Positions 36,421 to 49,899 of a DNA stretch of 64,000 bases are shown here, piece after piece; positions within the stretch are counted from its first letter, which is position 1; each line of letters begins with the position of its first letter. Origin of the DNA: Piper betle (taxonomy: Eukaryota > Streptophyta > Magnoliopsida > Piperales > Piperaceae); the NCBI GenBank assembly GCA_033002965.1, contig JAURVB010001786.1, positions 1 through 64,000 on the forward strand, written 5' to 3'. Position numbers and translations under genes: made by a program. The notes below the pieces were generated by a model. It worked only from the letters and a program-made list of their open reading frames with translations. It was not told the origin of the DNA and did no database searches.

Positions 36421-37194
36421 CGGAGAATAGCCGAACATTGCAAGATACAAATATAGCTGTCATAAATTCATAGAGAAAAAGAAACCGTGAGAAGTTTTAG
36501 CCGAGTTTAAATGTTTTCTTAATTCTTTGAAGCGTGAGTTTCAGACCATCCGCAACAGTCACCCGAAAACCAGCTCGGTTTGGTTACTCTACAAACAGTG
36601 GAGGGGACGGCTGAGCCCATTGAACCAAACTAACGAGTCTTCCAACACACCTTTGTTTATAATTCAATCCAATCCCCCCAATCCTTCCACTCATCATTCC
36701 GTCTTTCCTCTTTTTGAACTCCACCTGCTCGTTAGTTGCTGACGAGAAGACAAGAAGTTCGGAGCAGTTGCTCCCACAGATGCACTGCCAGCCATCACAG
36801 ATAGCAGGGGAAGAAATTAGAAGTCGGCGAGGGAAGGAGAGCCCTCTGCTTTTTTTGTAGGAAGTTGCACAAAAACTGCATGATTCCCCCTTATATTCAA
36901 TTCCGGTGTTGTTTCATTTATTTTTAATCAATTACGAAGCAAGAACCAGAGATAGCAAGCAATTAACAGGTAAAGGATGGATGAAGATTTGAAAGCCCAA
37001 TTCTGGGTTTCCCCAAATGGAGTCTCTAAACTAAAGTTGATCGCTAACTTCTACATTTTAACGAGCTTTCGACAGTAACACGACTAAAATTATTAAGGTA
37101 AATAGTCTGCTTCCAAAGCATAGTCACCCTGGACACACAACCCAAAGCCATTCATGGAGTAAACACCTCTCGGAGAGAATTTTGCATTAGAATT
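36421..37194. other. Intergenic DNA between the duplicated blocks
   Basis: Moderately CT-rich, leader-like sequence at 36,540-36,880 without a supported coding frame. It could be an old promoter/leader, but nothing downstream confirms this. Confidence 0.35.
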
Positions 37195-37433
37195 GAAAAA
37201 ATACAGATCGTTTTTACATAGTAAATACATTACTAAATTCGATCTACAAGCATAAGCCCTTCACATTGTAAACACTTTTCAAGATTAAGGAGATATAAAG
37301 AAGGGAGAGCCCCTTCAACACTACAGGTACTATTAGGGTACAGTATGTATCGGCCAAAAGGTTGGGGTAATGTACAATGGATCATGACTAGGAAGATAAT
37401 AGCAAAACAATCACTACCGATGTTAATGTACAA

Positions 37434-40400
37434 TCATAACTGGCTAGGTCTCCTCTTCCCTGTATCTGTCCTTAATCTCTTTACTGGTTTCGCCCATTGA
37501 GCCTCATTTACAGTCCCCCAGCAGCATCAACAAAACGCTGTTGTTTTGGTTGAGGATGTGAGGCTGATCGTTGCGACCAAGCATATGAATGAGAAGGTGC
37601 TTGCTGAGGTTGTTTGGAAGAACCAAGCAGGGAGTGCGATTCACACCGACCAGAGATGTGTGGCCTGGACGCGCCTTAAGAATAGGTGCCTTTTCCCGAT
37701 CTTTCCTCTTCTTCTTGCATATGACAAGTTCCCCCGGATGAGTCGGAATTGGCACATCACCAGATGTTCCTGAATCACGGGAATTAACTTTGGTCCCCTT
37801 CTGCAATTTGAAAGACTGACTCCTGTTCCTGAAATCATCTTTTGCTTGTGTTGCCCTACTTGGCATCTGCCTGGTAGAACCTCGTTCTTGCTCAAACTCT
37901 TGAATATTCTTCTGCCGTTTGATTTGACCAGTAGTGGCCTGTGTTGAAGACTGAGTGCCTCCAGGTCCCGGACCTGAAACAGATAAAGCACTTCTGGCTT
38001 CTCGTAAATCTGTGCCCGGAAAAGCAATCTTCAAGATGTCAAAGAAGACATCTTGCAATTTCCTCGCTTCAGTTCTAACCTGAAACAATAATAAGAACAT
38101 AAGCTACCCCATTATTGTATGAAAGCCTCGGAGGATATGTTCTCTCAAGACTGACGATAAGGATTTCACATGTTTGGACTCGCATTAAGAATCCCGACTC
38201 TTTGCAAACAAAAAAGGGGGAGATTCTAGGCTGATCCCAAGGGCCATATATGAAATAAATAATGGAAATAGATTAAATTCTACAAAGACGATTAAAAACT
38301 ATCATTCTTTAAAAATATTACCTTAAAAGTATATCCACAACACTGAACCAAGCTCTTCAACATTAGCTGTACATCTGTGACAAAATCCATCACTCCAGAA
38401 TACAGTAGTCTGTCAATTTTTTGGTCAATTTTTTGCAGATCAATCATATCATTAGTTGCCACAAAAGAAGTTCCAGTCCTTTTCAAAAAATCCGTTATCA
38501 GTGGAGCAATTTGATGCCCATCTTTGGCAATTCTTTTCTGAAACTTACTGCTGACATTCTTGCACTGCATAAAATAACATAACAGCAATTGAAGATTTCC
38601 ACATCCTTGCTATTTACCAAACAAAGGGAAGTCCGCAAAATAAGTGTATCAATCATTGTATGTTACAATTAGTAAGTGTACAAACCTTTCTCTGAACAAT
38701 ATCAGGCATCTTGGCACCACCGCTCAAGACAGGAACCCCATGTGTGGTAGAAGCTCTACCATCCCAACTTTCTCTTGATTGTTCTGACGCATCTTGTGCA
38801 GGACCAGTTCTAATGTTCGACCTGGCTGGCTTGGCAGAGCTCCACTTTGTAGAGCTTGCACCTTTCTGTGCTGACATATTTCGCCTATGTTTTGGGATCG
38901 AATCAACAGGATCATGACTATCAGAAGCATTAAGATAACTATGAGCATCATGTTCAGAATCAGCTCTCACTTGCATTTCAATGGGCCGACGTTCAACACT
39001 CATAGACAATTGGGAGAAGTGACCAGAACGTGGAGTTAAAAGATTCTCCATATTTGATCTCTCCTCCAACTTTTCTATGTTATATCTAGGTCGAATTCTT
39101 ATACTTCGTTTCCGCTTTATCTTTGGTTGTACTACTTGTTCTTCTTCACCATCATCTCTCTCCTGCACCCAACTTCCAGACTGTTGATAATCCATGTGTG
39201 AGTCCCCTGAAACCGCAATCTCACCTTCCTCCAGCTCATCAGGCTGTTGGACATTAAAAAAATGTGGAATATTCTCAACTAAAATATTAAACAGGCAAAT
39301 AATACTGACAGGACAAGGACCTACAATTAACTGCATTTTACGTAACCAAAGTTTTTCAACTAGTCCACGGTTCATAATATGAAGCAGCAATTATATTTTG
39401 TTCTCTAAATATCATGAAAAAAACAGTAAATGGGCATGTAATCGAATATGCTATCTTAATTCAAGGCAAAAACTGAATCAGCATAAATCTCTCATCACAG
39501 CAAATAATGGTAGAAGTGATACACTTACCAGCCTCCTAGGAAGAGAGTCAGAACGGGCATCCAGAGCAGACAGAGATCCAAATTTCTGGCATACAATGGG
39601 TGAAGCCACAACCTTTGCTAGTCTTTGGCTTTCAGAAGAAGAAGCAGTAGAAATAGCTTCTTCAAATATATGATGACTATTTCTGACGCTTCCCACGTCT
39701 TGAAGAGCTCCTCCATATCCTACAGTACCATCACAAGGTGGATCTCCCTCTTCAAAGTGTTCTTTGTTAATTGGTTCTATATCAGCACCGCCACTAGATT
39801 CCTCTTCTTCAGAATCACCCACATCACCCTCTTCCTCATTCAATCCAAATTCATTCCCCTCCTGTGAACTTGCTTCAGAATCATCTCCATTCTCATCATC
39901 CAATTCTCGATATGAGAATCTTCTGGAGTCCTTTGATCTTCCCCTCCTTCTCTCGGATATAGATGGAGACAAGTCCTTGACAACTTGACCAGGTTCTAGC
40001 CCAGCATTTCTTACCAATCCACCTTTTGTCGATTTTTTTGACAAACTAGCAAGCAGTTCATTGACTTCATGCGAGCCAGCTCGAAGCCACTCTGGAACCT
40101 GATCATAGTGTAGCATTTCACCCACCCAATCATAATCTTCATCCATCTGATCGAAGAGTTCAACTTCCTCTTCACTACGAGCTATCATACGATTCACTTC
40201 TTGCAATGAAGGAACATCATGGACATTCTCCTGGTACCTCTCTTCATCATGCAATAATGCTTCCAAAGTCATTCGTCTTTCTTCATGTGTAGTTCTCTGA
40301 TCAAACCGTCCAGCATTTATGACTTCATCTGCCATATCAATCTTATACTGTTGAATGTTATTTCTTATGAGACTCTCAATAGACCCTATATACCGATCTT

Positions 40401-43400
40401 TTCCTGCCAAATCATCCTCCATATCAACCATACCCCCACTTCTCAATTCGTCCTCTTTTTGATGACTTGAAATTTTGTCAACAACAGCTTCCATATAAAT
40501 GACCTTCACCTCCCTCTTCTGCCCAATTCTATGAGCACGTGCTACGGCCTGCTCCTCATTTTTAGGATTTGGATCAGGATCATATATGACAACTGTATCA
40601 GCCGTTTGAAGATTTAAACCTCTCCCCGCAGCACGGATACTAAGCAGGAAGATAAAGCAACCTGAATCAGGAGAATTAAAATCAACTATAGCTGATTCTC
40701 GATCTTCTAAGGCAGTAGTCCCATCAATTCTCCTATAAACAAGCCTTCTCCACAGCAAATACTCTTCTAATATATCAAGAAGCTTTGTCATGGTACTAAA
40801 AAGAAGTACACGATGTCCTGCTCTATGTAATTTCATGAGTATTCTATCGAGGACCCAGAGTTTCCCACATGATCTCACAAGAAAATCCCTAGAGTATTGG
40901 GTAAAATAGGAATAATTTAGAAGGGGATGGTTACAAGCTTTCCGCAGTTCCATGCACTTGTTGTTGAGATTTTTGTAAGTCTTAATCTGGTATGAAGGAT
41001 TTTTTTCCAACCTCCTTAATTCATCTTCAGGATTAACACGGATGGTTCCTGTGGATTTGATCCAGTCATAAATGGCTCCTTGAAGAGCTGACATTTTGCA
41101 TCTCAAAACAATTGGGATCTGCATAGCAAAATAAAAGATATGGTGAGCTAAACAACACACATAAACGTGCTTTAAGTGAACATTCGAGGAGAATAATATC
41201 ACCTTAGGAGGAAGTGACCCTTCCACATCTTCCAGGCGTCTCCTCAACATAAATGGCTCCAGAATTTGATGAAGGCGATGTATAATAATAACTTTCTTCT
41301 CAGTTTCAAGCCAATCATCCTCCACACTCTCCGAAGCACCATCTCTTTGAAAAGGCTTAGAGAACCAATCATGAAATGCTTTCCTGTTATCAAATACTTC
41401 AGGTAAAAGTAAATTGAGGAGTGACCACAATTCCTTCAGATCATTCTGCAGAAATCAGAACAGAGATCATAACCTTCGAATGCAGCCAGACAATTTAGAA
41501 GCTGAAGTGCACGAGGAACAAGACAATTCATCACATTCTAAGAATTTAGTACACACTTAAAGTTGCAGATATTTCTAATGCAATCAAAGACTCAAATTAC
41601 ATTTAATAGGAAAAAATAGAATGCATGTGGGATTTAAATGGAACCACCAACCCAATCTAACCAAAATTAAGCCAAAACAAAATGGCAAGAATGTCAACCA
41701 AAGAAAAAAAACAGTTCCTTCAATTGTATGTGACAAAAGGCAATCATAACAAACTCAACACTGAATCCTTGGTTTTTTGGCAAATGAAATTTGGAGCTCA
41801 ACAGACTCACAGGTTTGAAAATCAAGGATCAAAGTATGAGCATAGAAAACTACACTACTTGACCAATAAAATGAGAAAAAAATGAACCAATGCACATGCC
41901 TGCTTAACGTTTGAACAAACCAGTACATCTTTTCAAAACTTAAAAACAGTGTAATGAATGGCATCATGTTATCAAAACCTCAGGAAAAAATAAAAAATTA
42001 AAATTAAAATAAAATTAAGTCGTCCAAACATCATAAACTAGAAGCTATGACAAATTATAAAAACATGAACCAGGGAAATTAACAATCAACTAAAACAGTA
42101 AAATCTTTGTCCACGCCACCCCATTCATCATTAAATTTAAATTTTCAGCTAACATTTTTTCATCAAGTAACCAATCAGTAACCATCTTTTCATTTCAACC
42201 ATCAAAAGAATAGATTTCAAGCCTAGCTGCTTAGCCAACAGAAGGCTCAACTCAGAACAGAAGAAGCCTCTACAGTAGGCTATCGAAGGTAGGAATACCA
42301 ATACTAGCTGAAAAAACCTCACAGTAAAGCCTTTCACTCATCATTTGATAGAGAAACCATTCAAAATTATGGTCTGGAAGATAAACCACCTTCGCATCAG
42401 ATTAATTGTTAGTGACTTTGGACATCAAAGACAACTCAAAAAGTTGTATCAGCCGGATCTGAATGTTGCTGCAGAAAGTGTTCTCAAGGAGAGAAAATTC
42501 TCGTTCAACATCCACAATTTTACCTTTCAGAGAAGCTAGATATGCCTGATGTGGATCTTCAAAGAGATTTTGGAGATTCCACTCATGTCAAGATCTACAA
42601 ATTTGGGATTGCCTTTAAGGGTGAAAAAGGTGAATAAAAGTCACGCACTTCAAATCTCCCTGAGCAGCTATAACTTTGGGTGCAAATGGATTTCTTATTT
42701 CATTTTTAATGCGATAACAGACTATCTCATTTCTGTGTAGCTAAGTCAACAGACCCAACCCAAGTCCTTCCACTCTAACTGCCGTTCCCTTAGTAAAAAA
42801 ACTGAATATCCTGTGTAACCTACATTTCTACATATCCCCCCTCTAAATCACTCAAAACGTCTTGGAATTGGTAAGATTGGACCTGACAACTCCAGAAAAC
42901 CATACAAACCCAACTGAAAAACCATTTACCATACATGTAGGTAGTAACAGCAACATAAGCAATAACAACTTGATCACATCTCAGTCATCAGCAAGTGACT
43001 AAAGGGCAAACCTGTAAAGGGGTCCCAGTAAGAAGCAACCGTCGCTGACAACGATATCTGTCCAAATCACGTGCTAAAACAGACTCCCGATCTTTCATTC
43101 GTTGTGCCTCATCAATTATGATATATTTCCAATCAACCTTTGATAACTTCGTTCTATCATACATCACGAATTCATAAGTTGTAACAAGTACGTTAAACTT
43201 CATGGCACATACTTCCTACAAAGCAAAGTTAGGTATTAGATTAAATACAAGTCGTTGTATTAGATCAAATACAAGTTGTCCATCACCATCACTTAGAACA
43301 TCAAAAAACTGAACAAAAAAAATAGTGGGAAGAGGGAAGGGGGAAAGCGAGGAGAGGGAAGGAGAAGAAAGTAAAAAGTGTAGAGTGAAAGGTAGGCCAG

Positions 43401-46400
43401 CAAAGTGAAGGGAAAAAGTGTTAAAGAAACTCAAGTTATTGATAAGATAAAAGCAAGTTCAAACTGGTGTACATGAGGTGATAAAGGGATATTTTTCAAA
43501 AATATTACAATGAACATATTGTTGTATACAAAGGGGGGAAATGATAGTATACTAGTTGAATAAAGCTGTATATATTTTGTGGTAACCATAATTAAAAATT
43601 CAGAATATTCTCGAGCAGATTAAATCCTTATAAAAAAATCATTTATGCAACCAAAACAGAGCATCATATCACACCTGTGAGAACAACTTTGACCTTTGAT
43701 CCTTCCCGCCAACATAATAAATGCAAGACACAGATGGAAGCCAATTGTGCAACTCACTCTAACAAACATGGTCAGCAAGAACAAATTTCAATAAGAAAAG
43801 TTGACAGAATTAGAACAAAAAAATTATCCTTTAATTGCCAAGATTTTATTTAAAAAAGGGGTATGCAATAAGTTATGCAAAAAAGAAATTTAATAATAAC
43901 AAAAACATAAATAACGTATGACAAAAAGCTAAAACCACTATAGCTAACCTTCCAGTTTACTAGAACAGCATTTGGGACAATAATAAGATGAGGCCCATAA
44001 TTCCCCTTGAACTCCATCAAGTAGGCAATCAATGCCATCACCTAATCACGACAGAAAAGGATACTAATTAGCTATCATCCATTAATCAAAGACAAGGACA
44101 TGAAAATTATATCATCTCAAATATACAAGCAATGCTACTTGTAGAATGAATTTTACTGACCACATTATAGATGAACAGAAGAACAAATGCATGTGCAATT
44201 GAGTACCTGAACTGTTTTCCCAAGGCCCATCTCATCTGCCAAGATCCCATTCAACTTGTTGTTATACAAAGAAAGCATCCATTGCAACCCAATCTGTACA
44301 TTACAAAAATCAACATAAAAGCTATCCAGGCAGGAAGAGTTCAATAAAACACCACCAAACTCACAACTTGAATCATGACCATACTGTTGACAAGAATAAA
44401 AAGTTCATTAACGCCCTTTTTGCCGAAATGGAATATTGCAAACTTCAAGAACTCAGATTTCTTAATGAGACAAGAAAATCTCAGCTCCAACGAACAGGAT
44501 ATAATTCAGAAACTAATTCTTTTATCAAACAAAAAGGCCCAGCAAATGCGCCAATCTGGTATTTTAATTGCCTAGCATAATAAATTTGAGTCACTACACT
44601 CACTACTTAATAATACGAGGTAATTTTATTGATATTTTTTCATGCAACCACCACTACTTTATTATCTGTAACTTTAAGTAGGACACGTATATCATCACAA
44701 TCAAATTATACAAACATTTTATTTTAGTTGGCATAAACTTTGCAATTTTATTTCATGTGAATTCTTAAATAACAATACGAGTATAAATATTTTCAAATGG
44801 GAATTCAAAATTCATGTTCCTAAATTCAACCCCACTAGAATAAGGTGTACATGATGATGATATAACCATTTATTCTGATCTTTAAAAGTAGTCATACATC
44901 TAATTTCCTACAATAAACATATTTTAATGATATCAGGATTGCTTGGATCTTTGTTAAAAATTTTCATGTCCCACACAGTCCCTACAAAACCTCTTGTATC
45001 TATTCTACAAAAGCAACATTTTTCAGCCATGAAAGACATAGAACTTACGAGGAATTGAGTGGTATAAATACTCAATACAATATCAACAGGATAAAAGAAT
45101 TAAATGACTCACAAGCTGGTAATCTCGTAATGTTCCTGCACGCAACATAGATGGCTGCCTTATGACCCTTTCATTCACCACATGTGCCAAGTTATAATAC
45201 CTGAATAGATGATAGATAATTCAATAAGCTAAAAAATCAAAGTTTAAAACAGCAACATAAACCAAACCATAATGTCAATAGTCATGGTCAATGTCTTAAT
45301 CTGCCTCTTGGCAGCCAAAATATTATAAAATAATTGAATATTATATGAGCCCTATATCTGAGAAGGAGAATATCAGCTTCAGCGATTCAATATTAAAGAA
45401 TAAGCAAATTGTGACCACCTACTTATAATATAAATAGCCTGCAAATGAATATGAGAAAAGAAACTCACTTATTGGATGAGTTATCCCTTGGAGCATTCAT
45501 TTCAGTAAATCTATTTCTGATTGTTACTTCTTCTCCTGCGCAAGCAGCTGCAGCCCTAGCCTCTTCTTCTGACAGCCCCTTCAAATCAAGAAAACCATCC
45601 AGATACATCATAGAAAAACGCAAGCCAATGACATCACAACAAGAAGAAAAATATACATTAAAAAAAGACACTACAAGCATACCTGAGATCGTGCAGCAGC
45701 TGCTGCTGCTGCTGCTGCTTCTTCAATTTCTTGGTGGTTTTTGGCAGCTGATATTTTCCCACCAAGCCTGTGAAGATATTCTTCTGTCTGAGATAAAAAG
45801 GAGGAAAGAACAGTGTATCTCTGGGCTGCATCCCCTGGAATGTTAGTCTGTTGTTCCCGTAACATCTCTCGATACCTTTTTCAACAGAACGTTAAAATTT
45901 TAAGCAATGTTAAAGTTTTAAGCAAGAAAGCATAATATAGCAGGAAAAAAATGATTGTGGACACTACACCATTGGCCTCAGTTGAGAGTGGCCATTTGCA
46001 AGCAGACATATAATTCCACAAAGAGGGGGAAATTTTTTTGAATTATGCAAATTAAAGGTATGACAAGACCTATCCACATCATTATTCTTCAAGGCCTCCA
46101 TCCTCTTATCCCTGTCATCATCTTTTCTTTTTGAAAACTCCCTCAACATTCTTTCATGATATTTAGCAATTCCTCTGTTTCGAGCAGTTCTTGCATCACG
46201 TATTGCCCAATGAGCCTCCAGGAGCTTTTTGCGCCAGTGAAAGATGGCCTTCAACTGCCTTTCCCTCCCAGCCTTCTGGGTTATCTGCACTTGCTTAGCT
46301 AGCTCCATCCGCTGACGTTCACATAATCGAACAAACTTTTTATAAGGACGATCGGGCATAGCCATTATATCCTGCTGTTGCATATCCATTTCATCTCTCA

Positions 46401-49400
46401 AACGAGACTGCAGATCGACAAGTTGAAGCTTTTTCTCTTCTATTCTTAGCCTCAACACTAGATCAGGCCTAATCCGTTTCCTCTCCAGGTTGACTGCAAG
46501 TAGACTACCAATTTTTTTCAAATTATCCTCTTTTCTTTTGTTCAAAATGTCAACTCCTTCCCCAAATAACAGATCTTTCACATCATATGACAATGTCAAA
46601 TTATTCATGTTACTTGCATTAGTGACTGAACCAACTGTATCATGCCTCCTAGTGAAATAAGGAAAGTCAAATAACGGCCCATGATATTTCCTAGGGGCGG
46701 AAATATCTTTTTGAGGAAGCTGCTTTCCTTGCACGCCATCAGATGAAGCAACAGGCTGCGAGGAAGTCTTCCCCCTATTTGCTGCAGGATCATCTTTTAC
46801 AGTATTCTTTTGATTGCTATGTTCACTTTCACTTTCAGACTTGATAGTTGCTGAGGAAATTTGACTCCGTTCTTCCTTTGCCATTTGTGCATTTATACCA
46901 GACTCCTTTGCACCACTAGGTGGCTGAAAGTCATTCTCTTTACCATTTTTGTCAATTACTGCAGAAGGTGATTCTTCATTTGGTAGACTTTGGCTTTTTG
47001 TTAGAAGTGCAACTTGTGAGGTGACTCTCGTATTAGCATCTACATGTCTTACTTGGTCATCCATGATCTTTGGAGCAGGCCTGACCTGGTTAACAACTAC
47101 AGGAGGAGCAAATATCTGTTCTACTGGTTGATCAAGGGGTGGCGGGGCAATAGCTTGAAGAACTTCTTTAGGTAGATTACCTTCACCACGCTGCATTATA
47201 ATTCAATCACCAAAATCTTGTAAATATAGTATATTGAAAAATGGGTTATCTCACATCTTTACCACCCAAATTTAATTATAAGGATGGCTAGATCATTCCC
47301 CGTGTTTTATAGCATAACTCGTTTTTAATAATCAACCGTCCCTTCAAGCAGTACATAACAATAGACGATAGCATGCACCAAAGTAATATAGTTGCCAAAT
47401 TTTATACAATTTTCAAAAATTGGATCGTATAATGCAGAAAATAAATGACCAAATAAACTGAACGCACAAAATGGAAAGAACCACTTAACCAAAATAAAAA
47501 TCTGACACTGCCGATAACCTGTCTCAACCAAACATTAAACAGCTCTTGTAATTGTCAAGTTAAAATCTTATGGTGAAGATGATTTTTGTACCTTTATACG
47601 CCTGAATGCCAAAATTTGAGCTTTGAGAACATGAAGCTGCTGCTTTGTAAAGCCTGTACGGGGCTGAGTCTGGGTCACAGAAACAATTCCCTGTGAAGGA
47701 AAAGGTGTATTGGAATTCTCACTGGAAGACCCAGTCGGTTGACCAGGCACCCTATTTAACTGTTGCATCTGCCTCATGAACTGCACTTGCATTGCCTCAG
47801 AACCGGCACTTCCAGTGTTTTTTGCCAGTGGGGAATCCACGTTCTGATTCATACTTGCAGGAGACTGTGGTGGATGCATGGCTGGCATCCCATTTCCACT
47901 TCCAATATGTTGTCTTGATGGAACATGAACATTGTTCGCATTAATTGTTAATGGCCCTGAGGAAGCCAATAAGCCAACCGGGTGCATTTGTCTCATTTTC
48001 AAATCATTGACCGAACTCCCATGAACAGAATTCTCATTTACAATTGGTGGAGAAGACATATTGCTCTGCTGTTTAGCAGCTAAAACTTGTGACGAGTGGG
48101 CTCCTGCATTGTCACTCGTTTTCTGCATTGCTGCCATTTTTGATTGCCAGAGTGGAATAAGTGGAGCAATTAGATTTGCATTGTTGGGGAGTGAGAGGTC
48201 GATGTTATTTTCCATTGCCCATGCTTGCATGGCTTGTAATTGCACCATGGTAAATTGATTAGCAGTGATATTTGACATATTTGTTGGAGGTTGTCCTTGT
48301 AAGGGGGCCTAACCATATTTTGTTGAGGTTTAGAATCACTTGTTTGTCCCACCTCCACCTGCTTCTGGCCATGTCCAAAATGTTCGGAGGACTTTTTAAA
48401 AGCAGAAGCCTGAGCATGGTTAGCGGCCTGAAGAGACATCAATTCTTGCATCTTAAGATTGTTGATCTGCCTATCTAGATCCTTCCCAAGTGGTCCTACC
48501 ACACCCATTTTATTGCTTTGGGGAAACACTTGCACTGCATTCCCTTGGGACGACTTCTGCTGAGCAGCCTGGACGGCATTATACGGAGCATAAGCCTGAT
48601 GAATTGGGTTCTGCAAATGCTGCTCTGATCCAGAAGCCTGATTTGCCTTCTCTTCACGAGCTTGCAAAGAACCTTGCTGCTGGGGCAAATCCACCAGCCT
48701 CCTCGTTGGCTGAGGAGCAGAAGCCACACCTGACGTTGGCAAAAAACTGGTCCCACTACCCGTTACACCGTGGATACCCCCAGTCTGGTACCCACTAAGA
48801 GTCTCATCAAGTACAGACTTCCTAAATTGCTGTTGCTGCAAAGACTACACAAAATTAAAACAAAACATGATCAGAAAACACATTACATAAGTTCAGGATT
48901 ACAAAAATAAGCAAACAAAAATCCCACTTTCTTTGGACTATTTCAAAAACAGCAAGCTACAAAAAATAAAAACACATTAACGAGCTATACCAAGAAACAA
49001 AACCTTCAATATTCAAGCTAATAATGACGAATTTCAATCGCCCAAACTTGAATCTATCATAAACCGTAAGCAAACGAATTAGTTTCGCAGCCAACATACA
49101 ATAGTATGTATAGAGTATAATTAGACTTCCTCTCAGCACAACACCAACTAATCATCATGCAAATGGAAGAAAATTGCACAGCTAGCGTGAAAGATGAACC
49201 AAACATCCACACTTGAGAAAAAAATGTACCACGAATTCAATATGCATAGCTCACATAAATAATACACTACGAAACGCATTACACACATTCGAACAACAAA
49301 ATTCCAGCAGCAAATATCGCATATCCCACCCATCCGCATATGGTATTCAATCAGAACATAATATTGACCAAAAATTGTCAATCCATGCCTGTCTAAACGC

Positions 49401-49599
49401 TAGCTGCTGTTGTTGTTGCTGCTGCTGCTGTTGCAGCTGGTGCGCCGCCTCGAGCCGCGCCCAAATGCGGGGCGGACACAGCCGAAGAAGACGACGAAGG
49501 CGACGCGGCCGACGAATACGACGCCCCGCCACCGGACGACCTCCCCGGCCCAACCGCCGGGCTCCTCCCGGAGGCCCCGCCGCCTGCCGGCGCTTGCAT
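37434..49599 (-). CDS. BRM: SWI/SNF chromatin-remodelling ATPase BRAHMA
   Basis: Fifteen exons, 5' to 3': 49,599-49,389; 48,835-47,592; 47,190-46,070; 45,875-45,683; 45,578-45,469; 45,200-45,113; 44,293-44,207; 44,041-43,949; 43,758-43,675; 43,215-43,012; 41,445-41,203; 41,118-39,529; 39,243-38,686; 38,564-38,322; 38,079-37,434. The product is about 2,239 residues, the plant BRM length. Order: Ser/Gln-rich N-terminus; QLQ ([19 protein letters not shown], about 465-486); HSA ([20 protein letters not shown]); DEXH ATPase (DEMGLGKT about 1,010; DEAQ about 1,115); helicase C (VARAHRIGQ); acidic linker; bromodomain-like segment; basic tail ([18 protein letters not shown]). Known: catalytic subunit of plant BAF complexes. 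Frames break at 48,280 (one base lost), 37,674 and 37,515 (one each) and near 49,445 in exon 1 (net two lost or one gained); all other phases fit. I read these as consensus errors, not decay. Confidence 0.96.
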
Positions 49600-49866
49600 T
49601 CCGACCCCAAACCTTTACCACCCCCTCAACGCCGCCCCAGCTGGCACGCCGATCCCGGCCTGCCTCCGCCGGCCCCCATGGCGCCGGACTTCGCGCCCGA
49701 ACTGCACCAATCCGGGGCCGTTCGGGGCGATTCCGGGGTCAAAACGGAGATCGCGAGAAGCGGATTCCGGCGACGATCGCCGATTTGGGAAGGCGACAGG
49801 GGAGTGTTTCGGATTTGGGGAGATTGATCCGAAGCTCCGATCCCAGCCGAGCGAGCTTGGAGTCAA

Positions 49867-49875
49867 AAACCCTAG
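49867..49875 (+). promoter_or_regulatory. Telo-box in the BRM leader/promoter
   Basis: aaaccctag lies about 270 bp upstream of the BRM start codon. Telo-boxes (AAACCCTA) are frequent near transcription starts of plant genes active in dividing cells. A role here is inferred from position only. Confidence 0.5.
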
Positions 49876-49899
49876 TTCCTTCGTGTTCTTTATTTTGAT

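Noticed and set aside
37434..49599. Calling BRM a pseudogene because of frame breaks
   Set aside because: No nonsense substitutions or splice losses; all other exon phases fit and the breaks sit in short runs as in neighbouring genes.
49213..49898. Plus-strand Arg/Pro-rich open frames over BRM exon 1 and leader
   Set aside because: Antisense to BRM; no splice or domain support, and the minus-strand reading matches the BRM N-terminus.
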